DNA from: an uncultured Pseudomonadota bacterium
GTDB taxonomy: Bacteria > Pseudomonadota > Alphaproteobacteria > Rs-D84
Assembly: GCA_900320405.1 (NCBI GenBank)
Contig: OOHM01000001.1
Coordinates: forward strand, 288,394-352,393
DNA length: 64,000 nt
Reading direction: 5' to 3'
Notes under the pieces: model-generated
The model's database searches: none
Told to the model about the DNA's origin: nothing
What the model saw: only the letters and a program-made list of their open reading frames with translations
Program-made: the position numbers and the translations under genes
Part shown: one piece after another, positions 9,948-18,146 of the stretch
How the letters are laid out: each line of letters opens with the position of its first letter
Position numbering within the stretch: position 1 is the stretch's first letter

Positions 9948-9960
9948 TTCAACATACATT

Positions 9961-9984
9961 AAAAGGTGCCAAACGGCACCTTTT
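9961..9984. terminator. Bidirectional terminator
   Basis: Ten-bp stem 9961-9970 with 9975-9984, AAAC loop, A-run on one side and T-run on the other. It serves both the barrel gene (+) and metK (-). Confidence 0.85.
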
Positions 9985-9985
9985 T

Positions 9986-10996
9986 TTATTTCTGTATTCC
10001 CGAAATACCCTTGCTACACAGTTTGGTATAAATCGGTTTATCCAAACCGTATGCTTTTATTAGGCTGCTTGGTTTTTGATTGCACCACAGGTCATGATAG
10101 GAAACAATGCCGTTCTTAATCGTTTTTATCAGACCACTGGGCAGTTGGCTACGGCCTATGCACGAAGACAGGTAAACAAAGCATTCGTCATTGTCGGCCA
10201 AGTTTTCGCAAGCTAAGATACGGGCGTAGACATTAAGGGTCAAATCTGCCTTGCTGGGGTCCTTGGTCCATGGGCTGCCACCACCAATCGGGCAGGCAGT
10301 AGAATAAAAGTCACAGGCCAATTTACGTCCTGTAATGCCACAGTCTGCGATGGAACCATGATATGTATAACGTCCGGTACCGTTTATGATAATGTGCGCT
10401 GGCTTTTCGCCTAGGACAGAAATCACAAAGTCCGTTAAATCTTCATCGTGCAGCATTGGGATTGCCACAATAGCGGTTTCGATCTTATCGTCGTTCAATG
10501 TGATCTGTGTTTTTATGTCCAGACCAAGATTGTCAGATTGACGGGCTTTATCGTACAGGGCTTTGTTCAGCTTCCGGGCTAGGAATAATTCCCTATTTAT
10601 CTTGCCTTCGCCTTGGCAGGCATAGCCAACAAAGACCCCTTGGTCACCCCAACCATCAGCAACCACGCCACGATTGATATCTGCGGATTGTACGCCAATT
10701 AGATTGGTAACCTTTATTTGCGCTGGGTTAATGGCCAAGTCGCCCCATATCGATGCGTACCGTTCATCATACCCGATTTTGGCAAGGGCGGCCTTAACAT
10801 AGGCGGTCAAATCACCGAGTGGGGCAGATGTGGTAACTTCGCCACCAAGGACGACATTGTTGTCTTTTATCAAGACTTCAACGGCATATTTGACCTGTGG
10901 ATCTTGCTCGATTAACCGATCCAAAATGTAACTGGAAATGTAATCGGCTACTTTATCTGGGTGTCCCAAAGACACCGCTTCTGCTGTTCTTTGCAT
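9986..10996 (-). CDS. metK: S-adenosylmethionine synthetase, divergent short form
   Basis: 336 aa versus ~385 for usual MetK. It makes SAM from methionine and ATP. Key motifs remain: GHPDK (11-15), GGEVTTSA (51-58), GDQG (117-120), K162 in DIKTQ, DCGITGRK (218-225) and KDPSKAD (245-251). The usual GGGAFSGKDP is GGGSPWTKDP, the inserts between domains are short, and the C-terminal HPIYKE region is cut down. The catalytic set seems intact, so an active but divergent enzyme is likely. It lies just outside the integrative element and has a long structured leader (10997-11170). Confidence 0.85.
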   Translation of the reverse strand: MQRTAEAVSLGHPDKVADYISSYILDRLIEQDPQVKYAVEVLIKDNNVVLGGEVTTSAPLGDLTAYVKAALAKIGYDERYASIWGDLAINPAQIKVTNLIGVQSADINRGVVADGWGDQGVFVGYACQGEGKINRELFLARKLNKALYDKARQSDNLGLDIKTQITLNDDKIETAIVAIPMLHDEDLTDFVISVLGEKPAHIIINGTGRYTYHGSIADCGITGRKLACDFYSTACPIGGGSPWTKDPSKADLTLNVYARILACENLADNDECFVYLSSCIGRSQLPSGLIKTIKNGIVSYHDLWCNQKPSSLIKAYGLDKPIYTKLCSKGISGIQK

Positions 10997-11108
10997 AATT
11001 CACTCCTTTGGTTTTTGCAATAAGAACCAAAGGTGGATTCATGTAGCTACCAACACATGTGCAAAAGCACTGTGCAAAATGCGGCATAAAGTATAGGAAA
11101 ATTTGCAT
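10953..11108 (-). CDS. Possible leader peptide overlapping the metK start
   Basis: 51 codons, ATG 11108 preceded by AAGGAG at ideal distance. It runs through the SD hairpin and past the metK ATG in another frame, ending at 10953. It contains three Cys and seven aromatic residues but no obvious Met run. It could control metK by ribosome passage through the SD hairpin. Coding is not certain. Confidence 0.3.
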   Translation of the reverse strand: MQIFLYFMPHFAQCFCTCVGSYMNPPLVLIAKTKGVNYAKNSRSGVFGTPR

Positions 11109-11170
11109 ATAACAACTCCTTGTTTAGTCCATTTAGAGGTAGGACAAGTCAGGTTAAATCCACCTTGATT
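10997..11170 (-). promoter_or_regulatory. metK leader with competing stems around the SD
   Basis: Just before metK a 9-bp stem (11005-11013 with 11025-11033) sequesters the GG of the GGAG Shine-Dalgarno. A perfect 10-nt long-range match (11157-11166 with 11030-11039) shares bases 11030-11033 with that stem, so the two cannot form together. This is the layout of a translational on/off switch. The known SAM riboswitch consensus sequences are not evident to me. Confidence 0.5.
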
Positions 11171-11176
11171 AAGAAT

Positions 11177-11205
11177 AGTATAACAAACCCTGATAAAAAA
11201 ATCAA
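11177..11205 (-). promoter_or_regulatory. metK: metK promoter
   Basis: Minus-strand TTGATT (11205-11200), 17-bp spacer, TATACT (11182-11177). Transcription would start near 11170, leaving a ~174-nt leader. Confidence 0.7.
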
Positions 11206-11315
11206 TACATAATGGGCCGTTTGAGACAGAAGTGGTATGCAAATATGTACAAATTTGGTTGGTTCTGGTTGTATGTAATGTAGTTTGGGGCAATTTTGTA
11301 ATAAAAACAGACATT

Positions 11316-11338
11316 AAAAAAACCGCAGAAATCTGCGG
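11316..11338 (-). terminator. Displaced tRNA-Asn terminator
   Basis: On the minus strand a CCGCAGA/TCTGCGG stem (11338-11332 with 11329-11323) is followed by seven T. It directly abuts the left 16-bp att repeat, so before integration it would have followed tRNA-Asn. Confidence 0.7.
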
Positions 11339-11350
11339 AAATCTTGGCTC
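11335..11350. repeat. Left attachment-site repeat of the integrative element
   Basis: 16-bp sequence identical to 28977-28992, where it covers the last bases of tRNA-Asn including CCA. The two copies bound a 17.6-kb segment holding an integrase. Confidence 0.75.
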
Positions 11351-11600
11351 AGATGTATAAGCATAGGTCGAACGCGCGATATCTTAGATTTGCTTAGTTT
11401 GGGTAAAAGTATTGAAAAGATTTTGCAGCGTTATCCGGTGTAGATATGTCAAACCAGCAGAATTCAGGCAAAAATGTCAAAATGACCCACTTGCCACTCT
11501 ATCTGCTCAACTGACACACGGATTAACAGCAGGTCCCAAAAATTCAGAAAAACTTTTTATGAACATCGTGTGTGACGCGGAAATCGTGGAGTTGCGGATT

Positions 11601-11690
11601 GTGTAGCCGTGTATCCACCGTGTAGCAAATTTTTATTGTGTAGCCAATGTGTAGGAAAAAAATTGTGTCGTCGTGTAGCTAGATGTATCC
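11601..11690. repeat. Cluster of GTGTAGCC-type repeats near the left end
   Basis: GTGTAGC-like octamers at 11601, 11609 (GTGTATCC), 11620, 11638, 11649 (GTGTAGGA), 11673 and 11683 (ATGTATCC). The same octamers recur at 28863 and 28874 near the right end. Placement at both ends fits integrase arm-type sites. I see no gene in 11351-11738. Confidence 0.5.
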
Positions 11691-11738
11691 AAAGCAAACA
11701 AAAAAGCACCCCCTAAAAATTGGTGTACGGAATTTTTT

Positions 11739-12164
11739 TTATAAATGCACAATTTCAATATCTGGTAATTGTGCTGTAATATATTCGGCGGCTAATCTGC
11801 GATGACATTGTATTGCAGATTTTTCTGTACACAACAAACATATCCTATCAAGTTTTGATATATCGCACTTTTGCAACGGATTGCGTTTTTGCAATAATTC
11901 GCGATACATTTTTTCGTATTCTGCCCATGTAATTTTTTTATCTTTATACGCCACTAAAATATCAGAAGTTGGCGCAAATTCTGGATGATATTCATAGCGA
12001 TTGCTCAAAACTTTTGCTAAATTATCACCGTTATAATATGGGACATAGGTGCTGGTCCGCCATTGGCGGATATCCCAAACACAACTTATGCGCGCCGCAT
12101 TCAACACATCCAGAAATGCTTCTGGGGTTTTACCACTGAAACCAATCGTGAATATCTTTGTCAT
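11739..12164 (-). CDS. DUF488 family protein
   Basis: 141 aa from ATG 12164, one base after the stop of the gene upstream, implying translational coupling (an ATG at 12185 would overlap it). DUF488 marks are an N-terminal FTIGFSGKTPEAF, VWDIRQW, and the end motif LLCTEKSAIQCHRRLAAEYI (CxE...CHR). Families with this fold are often found in mobile elements, but the reaction is unknown. Its partner is the possible dual-OB protein encoded just upstream, and the two probably form one unit in the element. Confidence 0.8.
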   Translation of the reverse strand: MTKIFTIGFSGKTPEAFLDVLNAARISCVWDIRQWRTSTYVPYYNGDNLAKVLSNRYEYHPEFAPTSDILVAYKDKKITWAEYEKMYRELLQKRNPLQKCDISKLDRICLLCTEKSAIQCHRRLAAEYITAQLPDIEIVHL

Positions 12165-12165
12165 A

Positions 12166-12816
12166 TCAGTATAAAAATAGCCCATTAAGCATTAAATAGC
12201 AATGATTTTCCTGAATCAAAAATTTACGCGCCAAACCAATTCTGCAATGTGCATATTGTGATTCAGCAACCATGTTATTCAACACAACAACATCTTTAGT
12301 TTTATCAAAAATGTCCCGTAAATATTTGCAACTGACTTTCATATCATATTTTTGTTTAGAAAAGTCGGTTATGCTGGCACGCAATTTGCCATCTTCTGTG
12401 AAAAATTCAATATCGCGTGCAGAGATTACAATTGCCCCTAATGACGGACATTTTGTATTTTGCAACACATAAGATTTTTCTTTTACATGATGATTAAATA
12501 TAGATTGAATATCTTTCGAAACTGTATCCTTTAAACAATCGGCTAATTCTTTGCCTGGTTCAAAAAATTTTATAATTTCTATGGAATTATAATTTATGTT
12601 TACATCTTCGGTTCTATGTGGGTAATCGCGCGGTTCGTCAAAAGGTTCGTTTTCAACCATTATTTGACAATAAGTTTTTGGAATTTGATTTTCGTCCCAG
12701 TATCCACCATCAATCATTAGACGCTTCATGCGTTTTTCATATGTGTCAAAACCGGCAATACAAAATTTCTCTTTCATACATGTTATGTCTGAAACAATAA
12801 TATTTGATTTTTTCAT
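12166..12816 (-). CDS. Probable dual-OB-domain protein paired with DUF488
   Basis: 216 aa. ATG 12816 has AAAGGAG five bases upstream; the longer in-frame start would read through a terminator hairpin. The segment SDITCMKEKFCIAGFD...RLMIDGGYWDENQIP and a P.R.EDVNIN stretch resemble the dual-OB nucleic-acid-binding domain, but this is recognition by eye. No membrane segments. Co-transcribed with the DUF488 gene from a strong promoter at 12900-12928, with two terminator-like hairpins in the leader. A nucleic-acid-sensing role is inference. Confidence 0.55.
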   Translation of the reverse strand: MKKSNIIVSDITCMKEKFCIAGFDTYEKRMKRLMIDGGYWDENQIPKTYCQIMVENEPFDEPRDYPHRTEDVNINYNSIEIIKFFEPGKELADCLKDTVSKDIQSIFNHHVKEKSYVLQNTKCPSLGAIVISARDIEFFTEDGKLRASITDFSKQKYDMKVSCKYLRDIFDKTKDVVVLNNMVAESQYAHCRIGLARKFLIQENHCYLMLNGLFLY

Positions 12817-12836
12817 TTTATCTCCTTTGTTAAACG

Positions 12837-12884
12837 AAAAAAGCCCGCATAAAGCGGGCAATAAAAAACGGCACCAAATGTGCC
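12837..12884 (-). terminator. Two tandem terminator hairpins inside the leader
   Basis: On the minus strand: GGCAC/GTGCC (12884-12870) followed by GTTTTTT, then GCCCGC/GCGGGC (12859-12843) followed by TTTTTT. Both lie between the promoter and the SD of the dual-OB gene, so they look like attenuators; no gene upstream needs terminating here. Confidence 0.6.
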
Positions 12885-12899
12885 TTTGAAGTTAAGAGT

Positions 12900-12928
12900 A
12901 TTATACCACAAAACAACAAAAAAATCAA
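12900..12928 (-). promoter_or_regulatory. Promoter of the dual-OB/DUF488 operon
   Basis: Minus-strand TTGATT (12928-12923), 17-bp spacer, TATAAT (12905-12900). Its T-rich spacer start resembles the metK promoter. Confidence 0.7.
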
Positions 12929-13075
12929 TATAATATGGATAAGCAACAGTAGTTTTTAATAAAAAAATATATGCTTTTTCTATCAAAATTACATCTGGTA
13001 AAAACGGTCGTTTTTTGACCGAGTGACGCCGATGAACAAAAAATCATATAATTTAATATTGTTGTATTTATTATT

Positions 13076-13125
13076 GCTTTTGATTGTTTTTGATAGTTTT
13101 GACTAGTTTTTGATTGCTTTTAGAT
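13076..13125 (+). repeat. Five phased 10-bp repeats upstream of the HTH gene
   Basis: Five consecutive 10-mers of type G[T/C]TTTTGATT at 13076, 13086, 13096, 13106 and 13116. The exact helical period puts every unit on the same DNA face, as for cooperative binding or bent DNA. Otherwise 12885-13284 holds only a small hairpin (13005-13021) and the promoter. Confidence 0.65.
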
Positions 13126-13284
13126 CGTCAAAAAAGTGCAATTTTCTGCGGTTTTTAGAAGATTTTTGTTTTTTAATGTGCTATAAATTATATGTACGGA
13201 TATTAAAAAATGTTGCGATATTTGACGATATCTTGAGACATTTTTAAACCGGACAAAAACCATCAAAACCCAAAGGAGAAAAAC

Positions 13285-13539
13285 ATGGGACAAGAGTTCA
13301 AAAAAAATTGGGGGATGGAGAGAGATACAAGTTGTTATTTTATAAACGAAAACGGAGAAAAAGATAAACTTATGACGCCAAGACAGTTGGCTCAATATCT
13401 TGAATCATCCATTTCGGCATTAAGTCAATATCGTGCGCTGGGTACTGGACCGGAATACTTTAAAATCGGCAAAATGGTGCGATATCGCAAATCCGATGTG
13501 AATCAATGGTTGGAACAACAAAGAATCGGCAAAAAATAG
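13285..13539 (+). CDS. AlpA/excisionase-like helix-turn-helix protein
   Basis: 84 aa with AAAGGAG before ATG 13285. Residues ~30-78 form a winged MerR-type HTH_17 domain: MTPRQLAQYLESSISALSQYR, a P-x-x-x-KIGKMVRYRKSDVNQWL wing and end helix, typical of AlpA and Xis proteins encoded beside integrases. It lies 65 bp before the integrase start and likely directs excision or regulates the integrase. The phased repeats at 13076-13125 are candidate binding sites. Confidence 0.8.
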   Translation: MGQEFKKNWGMERDTSCYFINENGEKDKLMTPRQLAQYLESSISALSQYRALGTGPEYFKIGKMVRYRKSDVNQWLEQQRIGKK

Positions 13540-13604
13540 TTGTTTTTACTTGCTATTTTATTTGTGTGTTGCACTGTGTAGTCGCAACCAAAGGAGTTAC
13601 ACAT

Positions 13605-14801
13605 ATGGAAAAGCAATGGAAATGCTATACGAAGCCGTTTCGCGATACTTGGATACATTTGTTGCGTTCTGATGTAAATTTACAGGTAAGCGATGGAACA
13701 ATCCCCGGATTGTTTCTGCGGTATTCCGCATCAACGCGCGCAATCAGATTTTTCTTGGGATGTAAAATCGATAACAAGAAATGCAATCTTTATATCGGGC
13801 GATATAACGATTATTCAATCAAAGACATTCGTGAAATGGCATGGAATTTGCGGCGTCAAATTGCCAATGGGCAAGACCCGCGTCGCGAAAAAACAGAACA
13901 ACAGGAAGATCTTGGTGAAAAATTCGAAGATCTGTTTCCCCAATACATGGAAAAATATGCCAAGGTTTACAAGAAACCAAGAACGCAAGATTCCAATTGG
14001 GGCGAATATCGATTATACCTGGGGCCCATGTTTGATAAATTATACATGCGCCAGATAGAAGAAAAACATGTAATGGACGCCTATGCCAAATGGGTGAAAA
14101 AGATATCGTTTTCAACCGCAAATAAAGCATTGTCGTTATTTTCAAATTTCTGGGACTGGTGCGAAATGTATAAATACGTGGATCGTAATACCAATCCATG
14201 CAAATATGTTCGCAAAGGTGCAAACAAGGTATATAAACCACAGATACTTGATCAAGAAGGATATCGTGCATTATCGCATGCGCTGGATGTCGGGCCAAAA
14301 GCGTCCAGAATGCATCCGCGATTATTCAATGCGCTGCGGGTGTTAATGCTGACCGGATGTCGCGCATCAGAAATAACGGGACTAGAAGTAGATGAAGTTG
14401 TTCTTATGCACAAAGTGATACACTTGAAAGACAGTAAGACCGGTGCAAGGGATGTGAAGTTATGCGATGCGGTTATACCATATTTGCAGGCTGCGCTGGA
14501 TGAAGCCAAGGCATTGGGAAGCAAATATGTATTCCCTGGCGTTGGTAATACCCGTCGCCCGATAAATAACATCCGCAAACCGTTTGAATGGGCATTAGAA
14601 TACGCAAAACTTCCGCACATGCGAATACACGATCTGCGGCATTCTTTCATCAGTATGGGGGCGAATATAGGCGAAAATATGGCGGCTATGAAAGAAGCGG
14701 CCGGGCATTCCCGTATAACCACCACCGAAGGGTACACGCACATCATGGATAGTAGCACTTATCGCGCAATCAATAACGTTGCGAACGCAATATGCGGATA
14801 G
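13605..14801 (+). CDS. Tyrosine integrase (P4-like)
   Basis: 398 aa. ATG 13605 with AAGGAG eight bases ahead; an upstream in-frame start has no SD. The N-terminal ~90 residues look like an arm-binding DUF4102-type domain, followed by a core-binding domain. Catalytic set: R253 (TGCRASEI), K278 (KDSKTG), H342-x-x-R345 (HDLRHS), H368 (AGHS) and Y377 (GYTH). It recombines the element with the tRNA-Asn 3' end. Repeats at 11601-11690 and 28863-28881 are candidate arm sites. Confidence 0.92.
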   Translation: MEKQWKCYTKPFRDTWIHLLRSDVNLQVSDGTIPGLFLRYSASTRAIRFFLGCKIDNKKCNLYIGRYNDYSIKDIREMAWNLRRQIANGQDPRREKTEQQEDLGEKFEDLFPQYMEKYAKVYKKPRTQDSNWGEYRLYLGPMFDKLYMRQIEEKHVMDAYAKWVKKISFSTANKALSLFSNFWDWCEMYKYVDRNTNPCKYVRKGANKVYKPQILDQEGYRALSHALDVGPKASRMHPRLFNALRVLMLTGCRASEITGLEVDEVVLMHKVIHLKDSKTGARDVKLCDAVIPYLQAALDEAKALGSKYVFPGVGNTRRPINNIRKPFEWALEYAKLPHMRIHDLRHSFISMGANIGENMAAMKEAAGHSRITTTEGYTHIMDSSTYRAINNVANAICG

Positions 14802-15756
14802 TATTTTGAAAACATATTTTTGATATTTTGCGATGGTTTAATCGCATCGACAGCACTTTTTTATTCTTAAAAAAACACCTGAAATCAATATTGAAATCAG
14901 AACAAATTTCACACCAGAAATCACGATAGAAATCATCAGTAGAAGAAGAGAAAGAAGAAATATATATAAATAAAAATAAAATTAAAAGGAAGAGAAAGAA
15001 GAAATGCAAAAAAAATTGTTGAAAACTTGTTGAGAAATTACGTACAAGTATCGAAATGTCAATAATGTTTTTAAAAGTGTTTATAAATATTTCAATCAAT
15101 AGGGGTGTATCATGAAATATCAAGATGTTTTTCTTGGCAAATGTCATGATCGTGGATGTTCCTCAGCCTTAAGCCACAATTGAAAAAAATGGCGGAAATA
15201 CGCGGTAAAAAATAAAATAGGTTCTGTGACAGATGTTTTTTATCGAGGGTAACGGCGAGCGCACCACCTCGCTACACACAGAACTAAAAAAACGGTCCGC
15301 AGTCCGCACCCTGCAGAAAAAAGAATCGTATTTTCAATATGTTAAGTGCGGACCTAGGGTGCGGACCTGGTGCGGACACATTTTGGTATTTTTTTATTTT
15401 TGGGGGAATTTCAGAAGTAATTTGCTTGAAAAGTGGTCGTATGTGCCAATTTATATCAATTTGTATCAAAGCGCATTTAAATGGTTCAATAGATGTTTAA
15501 ATACAAAAATTTCTCATTTTTTGGGTTAAATGTATCATGGTGTATCATCATGTATCAACGCTAAAATCCGCAGAAAATAAAGACTTTACAAATGAAAATT
15601 TTTCATGCATGGTGGTCATGTAAAGGAGTAAAAGCACACTGCCAAACAATGCTGATTGGGACACAGATCGGCGAACAACAAAAATGGTGAAAAATTATGA
15701 AAAATGATCAAAAATTATCATTTTTTACAAATAAACGTGATTTTTTCACATTTATC
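14802..15756. other. Repeat-rich 950-bp gap without a convincing gene
   Basis: Holds four GAAATCA direct repeats (14881, 14893, 14916, 14929), a doubled GAAGAGAAAGAAGAAAT (about 14944 and 14989), an 11-bp perfect inverted repeat (15302-15312 with 15356-15366) with three GTGCGGAC repeats (15346, 15359, 15370), and three TGTATCA at exact 10-bp spacing (15531, 15541, 15551). A 23-codon frame at 15112-15183 has a weak SD. It might be a control region or an origin for the element. Confidence 0.5.
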
Positions 15757-15785
15757 TTGACTTTTTGGTCAAAATTTGATATTTT
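15757..15785 (+). promoter_or_regulatory. Promoter of the RloA/RloB-like operon
   Basis: TTGACT (15757-15762), 17-bp spacer, TATTTT (15780-15785), 25 bp before ATG 15810 with AAGAGGTG as ribosome binding site. Confidence 0.6.
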
Positions 15786-15809
15786 TGATCATAAAGAAGA
15801 GGTGTTCAA

Positions 15810-17081
15810 ATGTTAATAAACTTTTCTGTTTCAAATTTTGCATCATTCAAAAACAAGGTGACATTGTCCATGGAAAAGACCGCTATTCAACAGCATCCGG
15901 AACATATCTTGAATAAACGGGTGGTGTCTGGGGTGGCTTTGTATGGGGCAAATGCATCTGGAAAAACAAACCTGCTACGGGCAATAGGTTTTGTGCCGAT
16001 GTTTGCATATCCGAACAGCATTTTGCAGTTGAATGCCTTGAATTCCTTTATGCAACAATCCGATGTGCCGACAGAGTTTGAAATTGAATTTGAATCAAAC
16101 GGGGTAAATTATATTTATAAAATATCCTTTGATTCCAAGGAAATATTAAGCGAAGAAATCTCGTTCGCAGAAAAGACCAAACGAAATTTGATCTTTAAGA
16201 GAACGGGGCTTAATGCTGAATATGGAAAAAAATTTCAAACCGAATGGTATAAAAACAGAACATGCCCAAAAGATGTTACATTGATGTCCAAAATACTTAG
16301 CGATGGAATAATCGATAACAAGATATCCGGCTATCAGCATTTTGTGAACATTGATGAATTCTTAAGGGGGATTGCATTTTTTGATCCTAAAACAGAGGTG
16401 CCTGCGGGGTACATATACAACGGATTTAAAGAACCACAATTCAAAAAGTTTTTAAAGGGGTTGTTGCGTCAGGCCGATACAGGAATAACCGATGTTGATT
16501 TGACGGAATTGCCACCGGCAACGCCTGAACAAATCGCAAAGGATCCAGACTTGTCAAGGTTATTGCCTGGGCATGCCTTGATACGCCAATATGGAGATGA
16601 TTATTATGTGTTTACAGCAGAGCGAGGAATTATAAGAGTGCAAAGATTAACCACTATGCACGGGGATGTTTCTTTCACGCTATCAAAGGAATCTGCGGGG
16701 ACAATAAAGTTGTTCAAACTTGGATTCTTGTTGTATTCATACAAAAACATGCCAGGAAGCAAATTATTGTTGTTGGACGAATTTGATGGATTGTTCCATC
16801 CGTTCTTGACGAAAGTGTTGCTTAAAAGTTTGTTAAACAACCATATGGGGGGGCAATTCATAGCCGCTTTACACAACACAATGTTGTTAAGTCATGACGT
16901 CTGGCGTGTTGATGAAATTTGGTTCACAGAAAAAGACGAAGACGGGGCAAGTGATTTATATCCTTTGACTGATATCAATCCGCGGTTTGATAAAGATCTT
17001 GAAAAAGATTATATCAACGGGCGATATGGTGCGGTCCCGTTTTTGGGGGATGAAAAGGCATGGGAAGAAATAGTGAAGTAA
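15810..17081 (+). CDS. RloA/AbiLi-like AAA ATPase
   Basis: 423 aa, SMC/ABC-type ATPase of the AAA_15/21 kind. N-terminal LINFSVSNFASF beta strands, Walker A GANASGKT (46-53), an ABC-signature-like SAGTIKLF (295-302), Walker B LLLLDEFDG (319-327) and a late ALHNT H-loop (about 355). It overlaps the next gene by 22 bp. RloA-RloB pairs were named for genes linked to type I restriction loci in Campylobacter, and AbiLi/AbiLii is the lactococcal abortive-infection pair; both fit this place ahead of hsdM. A sensor ATPase role is inference from those systems. Confidence 0.8.
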   Translation: MLINFSVSNFASFKNKVTLSMEKTAIQQHPEHILNKRVVSGVALYGANASGKTNLLRAIGFVPMFAYPNSILQLNALNSFMQQSDVPTEFEIEFESNGVNYIYKISFDSKEILSEEISFAEKTKRNLIFKRTGLNAEYGKKFQTEWYKNRTCPKDVTLMSKILSDGIIDNKISGYQHFVNIDEFLRGIAFFDPKTEVPAGYIYNGFKEPQFKKFLKGLLRQADTGITDVDLTELPPATPEQIAKDPDLSRLLPGHALIRQYGDDYYVFTAERGIIRVQRLTTMHGDVSFTLSKESAGTIKLFKLGFLLYSYKNMPGSKLLLLDEFDGLFHPFLTKVLLKSLLNNHMGGQFIAALHNTMLLSHDVWRVDEIWFTEKDEDGASDLYPLTDINPRFDKDLEKDYINGRYGAVPFLGDEKAWEEIVK

Positions 17082-17674
17082 CTTTTCGTCGCAGAATTCC
17101 TAAAAAGGTGATTTATCTGGCGTGTGAAGGCGGCACCACCGGAACCGAAGGGGCATATATCAAACAATTATGTGCCGCATATAATTGTACTTTAATTCCA
17201 ATGTACAAAGGATCCGCCGATCCATTAACCTTGGCCGTTGTAGCAATACGCTTTGTCGGTGATGGGCCAGAGTTGCCAGAAAAATCTGAAGTTTGGATAG
17301 TGTTTGATAATGATGACCCGAAAAAAGTAAAAGCCGCATTTGAACAAATTGACGCATACAATGCCAAACGCGAACCCAATGCCCCAAAGATATGGATCGC
17401 ATTTAATGCACCATCCATAGAAACTTGGGGACTATTGTGTTGCGGGCAAAAGGTTGCCGAAGATCCCAAGGTGAACCAAAGCAAATTAAGCAATTGTATG
17501 CCCAAATATCATCACACCAAAAATCCCCGTTTTGATTTTGATATGATGGAATCGGGTTGTAATGCTGCTTTGCAGAAGGCAAAAGATTGGCAAAAATCGG
17601 CAGGCGATTCACCAGAATACACTTGCCACTTTTTCGCCGGCATCTACAAATTGGTTGAACACATAAAGGGATGA
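17060..17674 (+). CDS. RloB/AbiLii-like protein
   Basis: 204 aa, starting inside the end of the ATPase gene. RloB-family marks: ACEGGTTGTEGAYIKQL near residue 22 (usual CEG.xTE..Y), an acidic strand VWIVFDNDD (about 74-82) and FNAPSIETWGLL (about 118-130), equivalent to the N.PCFE.WLL motif. The fold is thought to be Toprim-like, so it is the probable nuclease or effector of the pair, kept in check by the ATPase. Specificity cannot be read from sequence. Confidence 0.75.
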   Translation: MGRNSEVTFRRRIPKKVIYLACEGGTTGTEGAYIKQLCAAYNCTLIPMYKGSADPLTLAVVAIRFVGDGPELPEKSEVWIVFDNDDPKKVKAAFEQIDAYNAKREPNAPKIWIAFNAPSIETWGLLCCGQKVAEDPKVNQSKLSNCMPKYHHTKNPRFDFDMMESGCNAALQKAKDWQKSAGDSPEYTCHFFAGIYKLVEHIKG

Positions 17675-17678
17675 TGGT

Positions 17679-18041
17679 ATGGACGATTTTGAGTTTGTTT
17701 TTGATTTACTAAACAAAACGGGTGCTATTGGCAATTGTTCTGTGGATCTGGAAATAGCAAAACGGAACTACAATGCATTGAAAGGCAACGATGATCTGCG
17801 TGTGCAAATACAACTTAATATCAGTTTGCAAAGATATCATAACGAAATTGACGAATTGCATAAAATGCTAGGCATCAATCCGGCATCGCCAAACGAACCA
17901 GTAAGCCACAATCCAAGAAACGAATTGCGATACATAACAGACAGAATCCCTGCCTACATGGCTTTGCGCGAATTAAAAGGTGAAGTTAGGGAAAAAGCAA
18001 TAAAACATTTATTAACCAAATATCCAATATACAAAAAATAG
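17679..18041 (+). CDS. Small hypothetical protein after RloB
   Basis: 120 aa, four bases after the RloB stop with a GGGATGATGG SD, so clearly the third gene of the unit. Mostly helical by composition: a middle coiled-coil-like stretch (LNISLQRYHNEIDELHKML), a Pro/Asn-rich linker and a basic helical end. No family recognised, no membrane segment. It may be an accessory or immunity-type partner of the RloAB pair; it is not part of the classical two-gene system. Confidence 0.65.
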   Translation: MDDFEFVFDLLNKTGAIGNCSVDLEIAKRNYNALKGNDDLRVQIQLNISLQRYHNEIDELHKMLGINPASPNEPVSHNPRNELRYITDRIPAYMALRELKGEVREKAIKHLLTKYPIYKK

Positions 18042-18046
18042 AGCTG

Positions 18047-18055
18047 TGTTATACT
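18047..18055 (+). promoter_or_regulatory. Extended -10 promoter before hsdM
   Basis: TG-T-TATACT with a poor -35, ~90 bp before hsdM. The leader holds a 7-bp hairpin (GATTTTT/AAAAATC) near 18090. Confidence 0.5.
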
Positions 18056-18146
18056 GATAGTGAATAAAATAAAGCCAAAAACAACGATTTTTATGTGGAA
18101 AAAATCATAATAAATCTGCTAAGGTTGTAAAAAAAGGAAGATTATT

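Noticed and set aside
15112..15183. 23-codon frame with weak SD
   Set aside because: No feature beyond a start and stop; mentioned under the gap only.
15233..15529. 98-codon frame in the element's repeat-rich gap
   Set aside because: It runs through the direct and inverted repeats, has no SD, and its composition looks like translated noncoding DNA.
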